Shown: in pieces, positions 38,701 to 48,067 of the stretch | How the letters are laid out: every line of letters begins with the position of its first letter | Position numbering within the stretch: the first letter of the stretch is position 1 | Source of the DNA: Comamonas testosteroni | Lineage (GTDB): Bacteria; Pseudomonadota; Gammaproteobacteria; Burkholderiales; Burkholderiaceae_C | NCBI RefSeq assembly: GCF_014076415.1 | Contig: NZ_CP043568.1 | Coordinates: 1-64,000, forward strand | Direction: 5' to 3' | DNA length: 64,000 bases | Made by a program: the position numbers and the translations under genes | Notes under the pieces: generated by a model | The model's input: only the letters and a program-made list of their open reading frames with translations | Told to the model about the DNA's origin: nothing | The model's database searches: none

Positions 38701-39034
38701 CGAGAAGGAAATCATCGCCAGCTATGTGCTCACGGCCTCGCTGAGCTATGCGCTGTGCCCCACCGGCAGCAACCGCCCGGTGTTCGGCTCCATCGTGCTG
38801 GATGAGGCCTTCTCCAAAAGCTCGCAAGCCGTGGCAGAACGCATCATTCAGGCACTGCGCGAGTTTGGCTTGCATGCCTTGTTTGTCACCCCCAATAAAG
38901 AAGTGCGCCTGCTGCGCAGCCATACACGCTCGGCCGTTGTCGTGCACCGTCGGGGCAGGCAGGCAACCCTGGCCTGCCTGCGTTGGGAAGAGATTGATGC
39001 ATTCCGTAAAAGCGCTGCACCCAAGCTCCCATGA
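35735..39034 (+). CDS. jetC: Wadjet defence protein JetC (SMC-like ATPase)
   Basis: 1099-residue SMC/MukB-like ATPase. Walker A GPTGSGKTT is at 37-45. Long coiled coils follow, with Gln-rich helices around 260-400 and 600-900. The C-terminal signature QGGSGGEKEIIASYVLTAS and Walker B GSIVLDEAFSKSS complete the head. JetC extrudes DNA loops on circular DNA and recruits JetD for cleavage. The length is typical. Start and stop overlap the neighbours at ATGA. Confidence 0.95.
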   Translation: MSAEASYILQELHLYNWGPFAGRHQADIDAENSAIIGPTGSGKTTLVDALMTLLCANPRYNLASTGGHESDRDLVSYVRGASGQGNESGDHIARPGQCITGIAARLECGTAPFAQSVLLGALFWFDGSSQSAGDMQKRWFFAQGQGQTLNLWLEELHQGGARALTRLAKDCDDLQMHTSKTAYLAKLHSFFEVGSNAFTLLNRAAGLKQLNSIDEIFRELVLDEHSAFDDAQKVVDGFAELASIHADLELANVQFVSLLPLRDLAAREQQQSQQLQHLQSLQQQLPPWFAAQGAQWWQQHANQLQAQIAQRNQLLHSAQTRIDTARQHEQNLHGIYLQAGGADIVTLEENIQLAHKELGRQQSNLEQYLQLARNLGLDTAAGAQSLVFHQALVAEALTQLEARQHLLQADAESAITAERNAHQIWKDLEAEHEAVRQRPGSNLPMEFQRFRTELAAHLDLPEDDLPFVAELVEVQKNQQHWRGAIERAIGSHRLRILVPPKTMREALRWVNQRHNRLHVRLLEVRASAASASFLSDGFAGKLNLKPQAPATHLHALRQLLADLDRHCVADVETLQHTPHAMTAQGLMSGRSDQFDKQDHKRLDQDWMTGFDNRDRLAQLLQQKEQAAQDWQALEAKKAQRLQAQSNAHSQRQLWLSLQALRLEDLDITATELLLQHKQQQLQALLNPQSNTAQVKQQWMDAQLQTKSAENHWRDLQSAQTQDETLLRTAHQKYSAFEERLHRAAAVDDDFPALIKKQLGKSLPVLDGDNLDAHERDTGSAVQARINEAQKKLASIHNEIIRQMGKAKAEDRGTLENHAPELEALSQFLKRLQLLEEEALPQKRHRFQEYLNETSQQGVDTLLNGIAAHVADIEDRIAKLNETLMRVDFQPGRYLQLEPRPVVHQSLQSLTRAQAQLRTERLRDDGGSSHYRALRAIVEMLQEHASNRRSKAAQALLDPRYRLQFAVLVLDRHNHQLLERRTGSQGGSGGEKEIIASYVLTASLSYALCPTGSNRPVFGSIVLDEAFSKSSQAVAERIIQALREFGLHALFVTPNKEVRLLRSHTRSAVVVHRRGRQATLACLRWEEIDAFRKSAAPKLP

Positions 39035-40212
39035 AATCTCCACAGGATCTAGTCGCCAAACTGGCACAGCAATGGCAAAGCGCAGACTGGCGCGAACGCC
39101 AGCTTTTGGGCGGGGCCAGCGCATGGCCCGTGGTGCTCTCCATTGGCCAGCCCACAACACAGGTTTTCATGGGCGATTCAAGCCTGCTGCAGCGCCATCT
39201 GCAACAGTGGCGCAGCATTGAGCAGCAAGGACCAGGCACCGTGCAATGGCAAGCGCGCCGTTACCGCGGCAGCAACGATGTGATTGAAGTGCCCACACAC
39301 TGGCAACTGGCTCGCCCCTCCGAATGGCTGGCCGCCATTCAGCAACTCAAAGCCCCGGGCCATGCACAGATCCGGGCGGACTACACAAGACTGAGCACCA
39401 TCATCATGGCGGTGAAGCACAACGGCTTTCAGTGCCTGCTGGTGCGTCGCCTCACCCAGTGGCAAGGCATTCTCACCAAGGACATCATTAGCGCCGCACA
39501 AATGGCTTTGCAGCTGGAGCCCGGCTGCGCCCAGGGCAAGCCTCTGCGCGCTCTGTCGGTCCAGGGAAATGACAGCAAGTTCTACGAACGCCATGCAGGC
39601 CTCTTGACGGCCTTGCTGGATGAGCGTTTTGACAAGGAGGTCAGCCGCCAGGGCCTGACCGTCTTTCTGGGTGCCCTAGCTGAGGATGACCATTGGCTGC
39701 TGGTGGTACCACTGGCCCCCGGCCTGCTGCCCTTTGCGCGCCAGCGTGTGCCGGCCAGCGAGCTGCAAGCCACTCAATTGCCCGCAACCCGCATCCTGCT
39801 GGTGGAAAACGAGCGCAGTCTGCACCAGTTGCCGCAGCAGCAAGGCACCATCGCCATTCTTGGCGCAGGCCTGAACCTGAACTGGCTTGACGCACCCTGG
39901 CTGCGTGAGCGCAGCGTGGCTTACTGGGGTGATCTGGACACCTGGGGTCTGGCCATGCTGGCAACAGCGCGCCAGCACCTGCCTCATCTGCATGCGCTGC
40001 TGATGGATAGAAACACATTCGACACGCATAGTCATCTGGCCGTGACTGAACCCGTGCACGCACAAGAGTTTCCTGCTCTTCCACCCGAGCAAGCCGCTCT
40101 TGACGCGCATCTTCGAGGGCTCGAGCGTGGACGGCTGGAACAGGAATTTCTGCCCGCCAGCCTAGTGAAGCAGGCCGTACAGGCCTGGGCGAATCAAGCT
40201 GCCACAATATGA
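39031..40212 (+). CDS. jetD: Wadjet defence nuclease JetD (DUF3322-DUF2220, Toprim-like)
   Basis: 393 residues. The N-terminal half matches DUF3322; the C-terminal half is a Toprim-like DUF2220 nuclease with a conserved Glu in LVENERSLH and the D-x-D motif in YWGDLDTWG. JetD dimers cut circular plasmid DNA held by JetABC. It is the last gene of the operon. The full set in canonical order predicts a working type I Wadjet system. Confidence 0.93.
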   Translation: MKSPQDLVAKLAQQWQSADWRERQLLGGASAWPVVLSIGQPTTQVFMGDSSLLQRHLQQWRSIEQQGPGTVQWQARRYRGSNDVIEVPTHWQLARPSEWLAAIQQLKAPGHAQIRADYTRLSTIIMAVKHNGFQCLLVRRLTQWQGILTKDIISAAQMALQLEPGCAQGKPLRALSVQGNDSKFYERHAGLLTALLDERFDKEVSRQGLTVFLGALAEDDHWLLVVPLAPGLLPFARQRVPASELQATQLPATRILLVENERSLHQLPQQQGTIAILGAGLNLNWLDAPWLRERSVAYWGDLDTWGLAMLATARQHLPHLHALLMDRNTFDTHSHLAVTEPVHAQEFPALPPEQAALDAHLRGLERGRLEQEFLPASLVKQAVQAWANQAATI

Positions 40213-40237
40213 ACAGCGCAACCACGCATTTGCTCAA

Positions 40238-40855
40238 TCAGCCCAGCCTCTGCACCGAAGCCCTGGCCTTCACGCGCTCGAAATGGGCTGCCACGCGCGG
40301 GAATTCGGCGATGTCCACGCCGTCGCCCCTGAGCCAGCCGGCCACGGTGTAGAGATAGCCGTCGGCCACGGTGAACTGCTCACCCATCACCCAGGTCTTG
40401 TCGCCCAGATAGTGCTGCTCGATCATGCCAAAGCATTCGCGCATGTTCTGCGGCACCTTGGCGCGCATGGCGGCCTGGGCGGCCTCGTCGTCGGCCCAGC
40501 GCGAGGCGCGCGGGCGATGGGCGTGAGCGATGTGCGCGGTCGATGCCAGATAGGCATTGAATTCCTGCATCTGCGCCAGCGCGAAGGGATCATCGAGCGG
40601 CGCCAGCCTTGCCTGCGGATGGGTCTGCGCCACATACAGCAGCAGCGCCGGAGTCTCGGTCAGCACGCCGCGCTCCGTGGCCAGCGCGGGCACTCTGCCC
40701 TTGGGATTGATGCTCAGGTATTCGGGGCTGCGCTGCTCGTTGTCGGCAAAGCTCAGCGTCTTGAGCGTGAACTGGGCATCGGCCTCATAAAGCGCAATCA
40801 GTACGGCCTGCGCGCAGGTGCCAGCTGCGTAGTAAAGCGTGGTTTGGCTTGCCAA
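40238..40855 (-). CDS. Glutathione S-transferase family protein
   Basis: 205 residues with a thioredoxin-like N-domain (LYYAAGTCAQAVLIALYEA) and helical C-domain (GEQFTVADGYLYTVAGWL). Conjugates glutathione to electrophiles or serves in catabolism. The start is a TTG at 40855 with GGGAGAA upstream; no nearby ATG is in frame. It is convergent with jetD, 25 bp apart. Confidence 0.88.
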   Translation of the reverse strand: MASQTTLYYAAGTCAQAVLIALYEADAQFTLKTLSFADNEQRSPEYLSINPKGRVPALATERGVLTETPALLLYVAQTHPQARLAPLDDPFALAQMQEFNAYLASTAHIAHAHRPRASRWADDEAAQAAMRAKVPQNMRECFGMIEQHYLGDKTWVMGEQFTVADGYLYTVAGWLRGDGVDIAEFPRVAAHFERVKARASVQRLG

Positions 40856-41010
40856 AATCGTTCTCCCGTGGATGGTGATATGCCTGTGCAGTGTAGGCTG
40901 CTGCGCAACCGGCTCAATCCCATGAGCCGGGTCTGCTCATAGCAATGACGCAAGGCAGACATCGACATCTCATGGCAGCATCGCGCTTCTCCCAGAAGTG
41001 CCCACCCGAA

Positions 41011-41418
41011 ATGAAATCCTCCATCCGCATTGTTGACGTCGACCGCCTGGAAACCTGGAGCAAGTACAAGGCCGGCATGTGTGACAGCTGCGCGGCCAAT
41101 TGCTGCACCATGCCGCTGGAGGTACGCCTGCCGGATCTGGTGCGCCTGGAGCTGGTGGACCCGTTCGAGGTCGAAAACATCGAACCCAAGCTGATCGCCA
41201 AGCGGCTGCTGAAGATGCGCCTGATCGACCACTTCAACCCCAAGCACGAGATCTTCACCATGGCCCGCCGGGCAGGCGGAGACTGCAATTTCCTGGACAA
41301 GAACACGCGCCGCTGCACGGTCTATGAAAAGCGCCCGGAGACCTGCAGATTGCATCCCAAGAAGGGGCCCAAACCTGGGTTCTGTGCCTACGGCAACAAG
41401 GCGCTTTCGCAGATCTGA
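41011..41418 (+). CDS. YkgJ-family cysteine-cluster protein
   Basis: About 135 residues with the YkgJ/Fe-S-or-zinc cluster pattern: CDSCAANCCTM near the N-terminus and CNFLD...CTVYEKRPETCRLHP later, ending with FCAYG. Function of the family is poorly known; members chelate a metal. The ATG at 41011 is preferred; an upstream ATG at 40972 is possible. Confidence 0.85.
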   Translation: MKSSIRIVDVDRLETWSKYKAGMCDSCAANCCTMPLEVRLPDLVRLELVDPFEVENIEPKLIAKRLLKMRLIDHFNPKHEIFTMARRAGGDCNFLDKNTRRCTVYEKRPETCRLHPKKGPKPGFCAYGNKALSQI

Positions 41419-41436
41419 AAGCGTCGCGGCAGCGCT

Positions 41437-42834
41437 TCAGACATCAGCCACTGCAGGCAGCCAGATGCGCGCCACCATGCCTGGATGGGCGTTGTGAAAA
41501 CTGAGCCTGCCGCCATGCAGCTGGACAATGGCCAGCACGCTGGCCAGACCCAGTCCGTAGCCCGGACGATCCGATTCTGCGCGATAGAAACGGGTGGTCA
41601 TCTTCTCCAGCGTCTGAGGATCTGCGCCCGGTCCCTGGTCCTGCACGGTGATTTCCACCCCCCATGCTCCATCGCTGCCCTGCTCCTGCGCTGGGGCGGC
41701 ACGCAGCAGCACGTCAGCACCATGAACATCATCGGATGATGCTCCGTATTTGATAGCATTATCAACAAGATTGGCAACGGCACTGGCCAACAGGTCGCCA
41801 TCGCCCAGGGCCTGCACACCTTGCTGCACATCCAGCCTGAGAATGCCGCCGGCGTCCTCCACCAGCGGCTCGTAAAAGTCCACCACATCGACCAGCAAGG
41901 CCTGCAGGTCAACCGGTGCAAAGCTCTTGCGGCTGGCCCCGCTTTCCACTTCGGCAATCTGCAAGAGCTTCTCGAACACCACACCGAGTTCAGCGACTTC
42001 TTCGGCCACCAGCGCCAGCGTGGCGGACTGCATTTCGGGGCTGGCCTGCTGTGCGTTTCGCAGGCGCAGCAATATGCGCGTCAGCGGCGTTCTGAGGTTG
42101 TGCGCAATGCTGTTGGAGACATGGCGTATGCCTTCCATCAACTGTTCGAGCCGATCGAGCATGGTGTTGATATCACGGTTGAGCAGCGTGAATTCATCAC
42201 CGCGCTGATCGACCGGAATGCGCTGGCGCAAATCGCCCGCCGCAACGCGCGACATGGTGTTGCGAATGGCGGCCGCGCGCTCATCCACCACACGCCTGAA
42301 GACCATGGCACCTATCAGGGCCATGATGCAGGCCGCGACGGCTGCCAGCAAGCTGGCCTGACCGAACAGCTCTTCCATATCACGCTGCAGCTGCATGTCG
42401 CTGCCTACGGCCAGCAGATTGCCATTGGGCATTTCGACCACGGCAACCCGGCCCACCATCAGCCGCCCGTTGCGCTTCACGGTCAGCTCGCGCACGCCCA
42501 TGATGCTGAGCTTGCGCGGAGGGTAGACCTCGGCATTGCTGACAATGGTCTCGCCTTGCGGGTTCATGAGAATGAGGATTTCCGTGTCGGTATTCACTCC
42601 GTCACGAATGGTCTGCAGTATCTCGCTCTCCAGCGCTCCGGGGCCGTATTTGGCCGAGTGCTCGGTCAGTCTGCGCACATGGTTTTCGGCCTGCTTGTCG
42701 AGCCTCACCCGCACCACGCCCACGGTCTGCACATAGAAGACGGCCAGCACAATGGCCATGGTCAGAACCAGGAGGCCGCCATAGCTGAGTGCCAGTCTGA
42801 AGGCCAGCGAACTCCAGGGTCTGGAGCGCATCAT
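41437..42834 (-). CDS. Two-component sensor histidine kinase
   Basis: 465 residues. TM1 is at about 13-38, a periplasmic domain at 39-160, and TM2 at 162-180. A HAMP region follows, then the dimerisation histidine H245 (SIAHNLRTPLTR) and an HATPase domain with N-box NLVDNAIKYG and QDQGPGADPQTL. Its ATG overlaps the response-regulator stop. It lies downstream of the czc-like efflux genes and probably senses the exported metal in the periplasm. Confidence 0.93.
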   Translation of the reverse strand: MMRSRPWSSLAFRLALSYGGLLVLTMAIVLAVFYVQTVGVVRVRLDKQAENHVRRLTEHSAKYGPGALESEILQTIRDGVNTDTEILILMNPQGETIVSNAEVYPPRKLSIMGVRELTVKRNGRLMVGRVAVVEMPNGNLLAVGSDMQLQRDMEELFGQASLLAAVAACIMALIGAMVFRRVVDERAAAIRNTMSRVAAGDLRQRIPVDQRGDEFTLLNRDINTMLDRLEQLMEGIRHVSNSIAHNLRTPLTRILLRLRNAQQASPEMQSATLALVAEEVAELGVVFEKLLQIAEVESGASRKSFAPVDLQALLVDVVDFYEPLVEDAGGILRLDVQQGVQALGDGDLLASAVANLVDNAIKYGASSDDVHGADVLLRAAPAQEQGSDGAWGVEITVQDQGPGADPQTLEKMTTRFYRAESDRPGYGLGLASVLAIVQLHGGRLSFHNAHPGMVARIWLPAVADV

Positions 42835-43538
42835 CAGACCACCTCGGGCAGGTCTTGCGGCTGGTCCGAAAGGCTGTAGCCCACACCGCGCACGGTATGG
42901 ATGAGAGGCGTGGCAAAGCCTTTGTCCACCTTGCTGCGCAGGCGGCTGATGTGCACATCGATCACATTGGTCTGCGGATCGAAGCGGTAATCCCAGACCG
43001 ACTCCAGCAACATGGTGCGCGTGACGATCTGGTGCGCATGCTGCATGAGAAACGCCAGCAGACGGAACTCGCGCGGCTGCAGCGAAAGCGGCTGGCCGGC
43101 ACGCTCGGCACTGCGTGAAATCAGGTTGACGCGCAGATCGGCCACCTGCATCTCGCGCGTGGGAGCCGGGATCTGCGCGCGACGCACCAGGGCTTCGAGC
43201 CTTGCCGATAGCTCGGAAAATGCAAAAGGCTTGGTCAGATAGTCATCGCAGCCGGCCTTGAGCCCGCGCACTCTCTCGTCCGTGGCAGACAAGGCACTGA
43301 GCACCAGCACCGGCGTCTGTTTTCCCATGGAGCGCAGTGTCTGCAGAATCTGCAGCCCGTCAAAGCCATTGGGCAACATGCGGTCGAGGATGATGACATC
43401 CCAGTTCTCGCCAACGGCCTGTGCAATGCCTTGAACGCCGTCACCGCAGACGCTGACATGCGCGCCTTGCTGGCGCAAACCTTCAGCGATGTAACGCGCA
43501 TTGAGCGCATCGTCTTCGATGATGAGGTAGCGGTACAT
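42834..43538 (-). CDS. OmpR/PhoB-family response regulator
   Basis: About 234 residues: N-terminal receiver with phospho-acceptor D52 (VIILDRMLPNGFDG) and C-terminal winged helix (QPREFRLLAFLMQHAHQIVTRTMLLESVWDYRFDPQTNVIDVHISRLR region). The start at 43538 (MYRYLIIEDDA) fits the family; the longer frame is an artefact. It is paired with the overlapping sensor kinase. Confidence 0.94.
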   Translation of the reverse strand: MYRYLIIEDDALNARYIAEGLRQQGAHVSVCGDGVQGIAQAVGENWDVIILDRMLPNGFDGLQILQTLRSMGKQTPVLVLSALSATDERVRGLKAGCDDYLTKPFAFSELSARLEALVRRAQIPAPTREMQVADLRVNLISRSAERAGQPLSLQPREFRLLAFLMQHAHQIVTRTMLLESVWDYRFDPQTNVIDVHISRLRSKVDKGFATPLIHTVRGVGYSLSDQPQDLPEVV

Positions 43539-43660
43539 GCTGAGTCTGTCTCTGGCCGTTGGTGGACAGACACTATAAGCCGTTGCCTCCACCTTCGCAG
43601 CCGGAGATGCAGCGGCATCAGGAGGTGGTACAGGGGTTTGTGCCATCTCCCTCGCCTCGC

Positions 43661-44956
43661 TCAAGGCTGCACCTGTGGCAGATCGCCGCTGGCCTGGCGC
43701 ACTTCCCACTCGGCGTCCAGCATGTCCTTGACCAGCTCCAGATGCTCCAGCCTGTGCTCGGTAATCGAGCCCAGCGCATCGATCAGCTCCAGAATCGTGC
43801 CCTTGCCCAGCTTGTAGGCATCTTGTGCCATCTGGTGCAGTGGCGCAATCTGCGCCAGCCCTTCCTTCTCGTAATCGCGCACGGCCGTTCGACGCAGCGA
43901 CAGCTGCTGCAGGGCACGCTGCAATTCGGACTGAGCGGCAAGCACGACCGCATCACGGCGCAGTTCGGCCTGATCGGCCTCGACCTTGGCGCGCTCGATA
44001 GGGCCCTGGCGACGGTCGAACAGCGGGATCTCCACGCTCACGCCCACCTGGTTGAAGCTGCCATCCACGCTGTTGCGGATGCGGGAGAGACCAAAGGATG
44101 GCGTGGGCAATGCTTCACGCTGCTCCAGCTTGATTTTCTGACGCGATCTGTCGAGCTCGGCCTGCGCGGCACGCAGGCTCGGCAACTGGGTCTGCGCCAG
44201 GTTCCACAGCTGCTCGTAGCTGGCTGCCTTGCGAATGTCAGTGGCCTGCAGGCTGCCTTCCACACGCACCTGCCATTGCGGCAAGGCCGCAATGCTGGCC
44301 ACGCGCGATGCGGCATCCCGCAATGCGGCCTGAGCCTTGCTGACCTGCATGCTCATCTGAGCCTGCTGCAGGTTAAGGCGCGCGCCGTCATAGCGGCTGC
44401 GCGTGCCGGCTTCGATCTGGCCCTTGACGATATTGCCTGCCTTCTCCAGCTCATCACGGGCAGCCAACCACACCTGATAGCGCTGCTGTGCCACCAGCAG
44501 CTCATTGAAGGCATGGGCTGCATCGCTCATGGTGACGGCGACTGCCACATCGGCATTGGCCGCGGCGGCCTTCTCGCCCAGCCGGGCATTCTCGATGCGC
44601 ATGCCGCGCTGGCCAAAGATGGGGATGGCCTGCTCCACACCCCATTCCTTTTCTCCGCGCTTGCTGGAGTAGTGCATGGCGGGATTGGGTATGGTGGCAG
44701 CCGTCTTGCTGTCTGCCTTGGCCAGATCCAGCTGCATGCGATCTGCCGCCAGATTGGGCTGGTTCTGCACGACGATGCGCAGATATTCCTGCAGGGTCAC
44801 AGGCTGTGCAGGGGCCGCCATACGGCCCGCTGCAGCATTGCCCTGTGCGGCTGCATCCATAGTCTCGGCAGCATGGCCTGTGCCGCTGAAAGCACCGCAG
44901 CACAGTGCAGCGGCCATGGCCAGAGAGTGCCACTTATTCATCTTGAGCGCTTTCAT
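43661..44956 (-). CDS. Outer-membrane efflux protein (TolC/CzcC-like)
   Basis: About 431 residues with a signal peptide (MNKWHSLAMAAALCCGAFSGTGHA region) and the duplicated OEP repeats with long helices. It forms the outer-membrane channel of the RND pump. The ATG at 44956 has GGAAG upstream and overlaps the end of the RND gene, showing coupling. Third in the order MFP-RND-OMF. Confidence 0.9.
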   Translation of the reverse strand: MKALKMNKWHSLAMAAALCCGAFSGTGHAAETMDAAAQGNAAAGRMAAPAQPVTLQEYLRIVVQNQPNLAADRMQLDLAKADSKTAATIPNPAMHYSSKRGEKEWGVEQAIPIFGQRGMRIENARLGEKAAAANADVAVAVTMSDAAHAFNELLVAQQRYQVWLAARDELEKAGNIVKGQIEAGTRSRYDGARLNLQQAQMSMQVSKAQAALRDAASRVASIAALPQWQVRVEGSLQATDIRKAASYEQLWNLAQTQLPSLRAAQAELDRSRQKIKLEQREALPTPSFGLSRIRNSVDGSFNQVGVSVEIPLFDRRQGPIERAKVEADQAELRRDAVVLAAQSELQRALQQLSLRRTAVRDYEKEGLAQIAPLHQMAQDAYKLGKGTILELIDALGSITEHRLEHLELVKDMLDAEWEVRQASGDLPQVQP

Positions 44957-47900
44957 CACGTTCTTCCTGCGTCAACATGTTCTTGGGGCCCAGCAAGGCA
45001 TACAGCACCGGCAGCAGCACCAGTGCCACCAGAGGCAGCACCACCATGCCGCCGACGATGACCGAGGCAAAGGGGCGCTGGGTTTCGCTACCCACGCCGG
45101 TAGACAGTGCCATGGGCAGCAGGCCCAGCAGCGCCAGCAACGCCACCAGAATGATGGAGCGCATGCGCTCGGCTGCACCTTCGATCAGCGCCTGCATCGA
45201 GGGCATGCCCTGGCGGCGCAAATCCTCGACCGCAGAGACCACCAGCAAGCCCGCAAGGGCCACCTGACCCAGCAAGGCGATAAAGCCGATGGCCGCGCTG
45301 ATGGACAGCTCGATGTGTGCCAGATGCAAAGCGGCGATGCCGCCCACCATGGCGAACGGCGCGCACAGCAGGATGATGCCGGCGCTGCGGGCCTGGCCCA
45401 GCGCGCCAAACAGCAGGGCGTAGACGATGACCAGAGACAGCGGCACCACCACCTTCAGGCGTGCAGCCGCACGCTGCTGGTTCTCCCACTCACCGCCCCA
45501 GACGGCCTGGTAGCCTTCGGGCAGCTTCACGTTCTGCTTGAAGGTGGCCAGCGTGTCCTTCACCACCGAGCCGATGTCGCGGCCTTCCACGTTGAACTTC
45601 AGCGCCATGTAGCGCGCATTGCCTTCGCGGAAGATGGAGGAGTTACCGATCTTCATGCTGACCGTACCTACCGATCCCAGGGGGACCGAACCACCATCGG
45701 GCAGCGGTATGGCGATGTTGCGAATGCGCTCCTCGTCCATGCGGTCCACATAGGGCAGACGCACGCGCACCGGCACGGGGAATTCACCCTCCCACAGAGT
45801 GGTGGCCACATTGCCTGCCAAGGCCACTTCCAGCGTCTTTTGCGCGTCTTCCATGGCAATGCCCTGGCGCGCCAGTGCCTGGCGATCGAACTGCACATGC
45901 ACCTGAGGTGCCGGAGCATCGCGGTACAGGTCCAGGTCAACCACTCCGTCGATGCCTTTCACCAGCGACTTGGTCTGCTGAAGAATGCCACGCAGCGTGG
46001 GAATATCGGGGCCGAACAGCTTGAGTACCACCTGACCACGCGCGCCCGATGTGGACTCTTCCACGCTGTCGCGAATAGGCTGTGCGAAGTTGAAGGCCAC
46101 ACCGGGAATTTCACCCAGCGTCGCACGCATTTCCTCGATCAGCGCGGGCTTGGTCAGGCCCTTGCGCCATTCGCCATGGGGCTTGAGGCGCACCAGCACC
46201 TTGGCCAGATTGAGCGTCTCGTTGTCGGTGCCCGATTCGGGGCGTCCCTGCTCCGTGGTGACGGTGATCACCTCGGGGAACACCTTGAGGCGCAGACGCA
46301 CATCGCGCAGCACTTCCTGGCCTTTTTCCAGCGAGATGGAGGCAGGCATCTGCACCAGCACATAGGCATCGCCCTCATCGAGCTCGGGCAGGAACTCGGT
46401 GCCCAGCCATTTGGCTGAAACCCCGGCCACCACCAGCACGCTCACGAACACGGCGATCACCGCAGTGCGGCGCTTGGCTGCACCCAGCACCTTGGCGATC
46501 CAGTGCTGGTAGCCATGATGCGCGCGGTCGAAGATCTTGGGCTCTTCCACCATCACATGCTTGGGCTTGAGCATCAGGGCGCACAGCGCAGGCACCAGTC
46601 CCATGGCAAACACCAGCGCACCCAGCAGGGCAAAGCTGTAGGTCATGGCCAGCGGGCGGAAGATGCGGCCTTCGATGCTCTGCAGCGAGAACACGGGAAT
46701 CAGCGCCGCAATCACGATGGCCATGGCGAACAGCGTGGGCTTGGCCACGGCAACGGCCGAATCCACAATGATGTGGCGCATGTCATTGGCCGTCTGCGGC
46801 TTGCGCTGGCGTGCGTTGCGGATGATGTTCTCGGCCAGCACCACGGCACCGTCCACCATGATGCCGAAGTCGATGGCACCCATGGAGATCAGATTGGCGG
46901 GCATGCCCAGCCAGTGCAGGCCGATGAAAGCCACCAGCAGCGACAGCGGAATCACGGTGGCCACGATCAGCGAGCCACGCAGGCTGCGCAGGAACAGCCA
47001 CAGCACGGCCACGATCAGCGTGGCCCCGAACAGCAGGTTGTGCTGCACGGTCTTGAGCGTATGGCCCACCAGATCGGAGCGGTCATAGTTGGTGACCATG
47101 TGCATGCCTTCAGGCAGGCCGCCACTGTTGAGCTCCTCGACCTTGGCATGAATGTCATCCAGCACGATGGAGGGGTTGGCGCCGCGCTTGAGCAGCACAA
47201 TGCCCTGCACCACATCGTTCTGGTCGTCCATGCCCACCGAGCCCTGACGCGGCGTATGCGACTGCGCGACACGCGCCACGTCACCGATGGTCACGGGGGC
47301 CTTGCCACGCATGGCAACGACCACATCCTGAATCTCCTGCGGATTGCGCAACAGGCCGATACCGCGAATGATGAAGGACTGCTCGCCGCGGCGCATCAGA
47401 CCACCGCCGACGTTGCGGTTGGACTTGGACAGCGCATCGCTCACATCATCCAGCGACAGGCCCAGGCTGTAGAGCTTCTCGGGGTCCACTTCAACGTGGA
47501 ACTCCTTGACGAAGCCGCCAATGCTGACCACGTCGGCCACGCCCTGCACCTGCTTGAGCACGCGCACCACATGCCATTCCTGCTCGGTGCGCAGCTGCGC
47601 CAGGGTGTGCCTGTCGCTTTGCAGGCGATAGTAGAAAATCTTGCCCAGCGGCGTGTAGTCGGGCGCCATTTCAGGCGTCACGCCGTTGGGCAGATCTGCC
47701 TGTGGCAGACGCTGCGAAACCTCGGCGCGCGCAATGAAGCTCTTCGCGTCGTCGTTGAAGACCAGGTTGATCATGGAGAGGCCGAAATAGCTCTCCGAGC
47801 GCAGCGATATCAAGCCCGGCGTGCCGTTGAGTTCACGCTCCAGCGGCTGGGTGATCTGGCGCTCCACCTCTTCAGGAGCCAGGCCCGGTGCCTGGGTGAT

Positions 47901-48047
47901 CACCCCGACCTGCACATTGGTCACGTCAGGGTAGGCTTCGATGGCCGTCTGCAGATAGGCATAGACGCCATAGATGGCAATCGCCAGCGTGGCGCACAGC
48001 GCCAGCAGCCGGCGATGGACGACAAATGCAATAAATGAACGCAGCAT
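44934..48047 (-). CDS. Heavy-metal efflux RND transporter (CzcA/HME family)
   Basis: 1037-residue inner-membrane pump with 12 transmembrane helices and two large periplasmic loops. The metal-site helix reads DFGIMVDGAVVLAEN with D393, D399 and E406. That is the pattern of divalent-cation pumps (Co/Zn/Cd or Ni) rather than the CusA copper/silver type. AGGAG precedes the ATG. It is 20 bp after the membrane-fusion gene. Confidence 0.93.
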   Translation of the reverse strand: MLRSFIAFVVHRRLLALCATLAIAIYGVYAYLQTAIEAYPDVTNVQVGVITQAPGLAPEEVERQITQPLERELNGTPGLISLRSESYFGLSMINLVFNDDAKSFIARAEVSQRLPQADLPNGVTPEMAPDYTPLGKIFYYRLQSDRHTLAQLRTEQEWHVVRVLKQVQGVADVVSIGGFVKEFHVEVDPEKLYSLGLSLDDVSDALSKSNRNVGGGLMRRGEQSFIIRGIGLLRNPQEIQDVVVAMRGKAPVTIGDVARVAQSHTPRQGSVGMDDQNDVVQGIVLLKRGANPSIVLDDIHAKVEELNSGGLPEGMHMVTNYDRSDLVGHTLKTVQHNLLFGATLIVAVLWLFLRSLRGSLIVATVIPLSLLVAFIGLHWLGMPANLISMGAIDFGIMVDGAVVLAENIIRNARQRKPQTANDMRHIIVDSAVAVAKPTLFAMAIVIAALIPVFSLQSIEGRIFRPLAMTYSFALLGALVFAMGLVPALCALMLKPKHVMVEEPKIFDRAHHGYQHWIAKVLGAAKRRTAVIAVFVSVLVVAGVSAKWLGTEFLPELDEGDAYVLVQMPASISLEKGQEVLRDVRLRLKVFPEVITVTTEQGRPESGTDNETLNLAKVLVRLKPHGEWRKGLTKPALIEEMRATLGEIPGVAFNFAQPIRDSVEESTSGARGQVVLKLFGPDIPTLRGILQQTKSLVKGIDGVVDLDLYRDAPAPQVHVQFDRQALARQGIAMEDAQKTLEVALAGNVATTLWEGEFPVPVRVRLPYVDRMDEERIRNIAIPLPDGGSVPLGSVGTVSMKIGNSSIFREGNARYMALKFNVEGRDIGSVVKDTLATFKQNVKLPEGYQAVWGGEWENQQRAAARLKVVVPLSLVIVYALLFGALGQARSAGIILLCAPFAMVGGIAALHLAHIELSISAAIGFIALLGQVALAGLLVVSAVEDLRRQGMPSMQALIEGAAERMRSIILVALLALLGLLPMALSTGVGSETQRPFASVIVGGMVVLPLVALVLLPVLYALLGPKNMLTQEERDESAQDE

Positions 48048-48067
48048 GGTTCAGACTCCTGCCGGGA

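Noticed and set aside
46503..48038. 511-residue plus-strand frame over the RND pump gene
   Set aside because: Antisense to a clear CzcA-type gene; His/Gln-rich with no recognisable domain.
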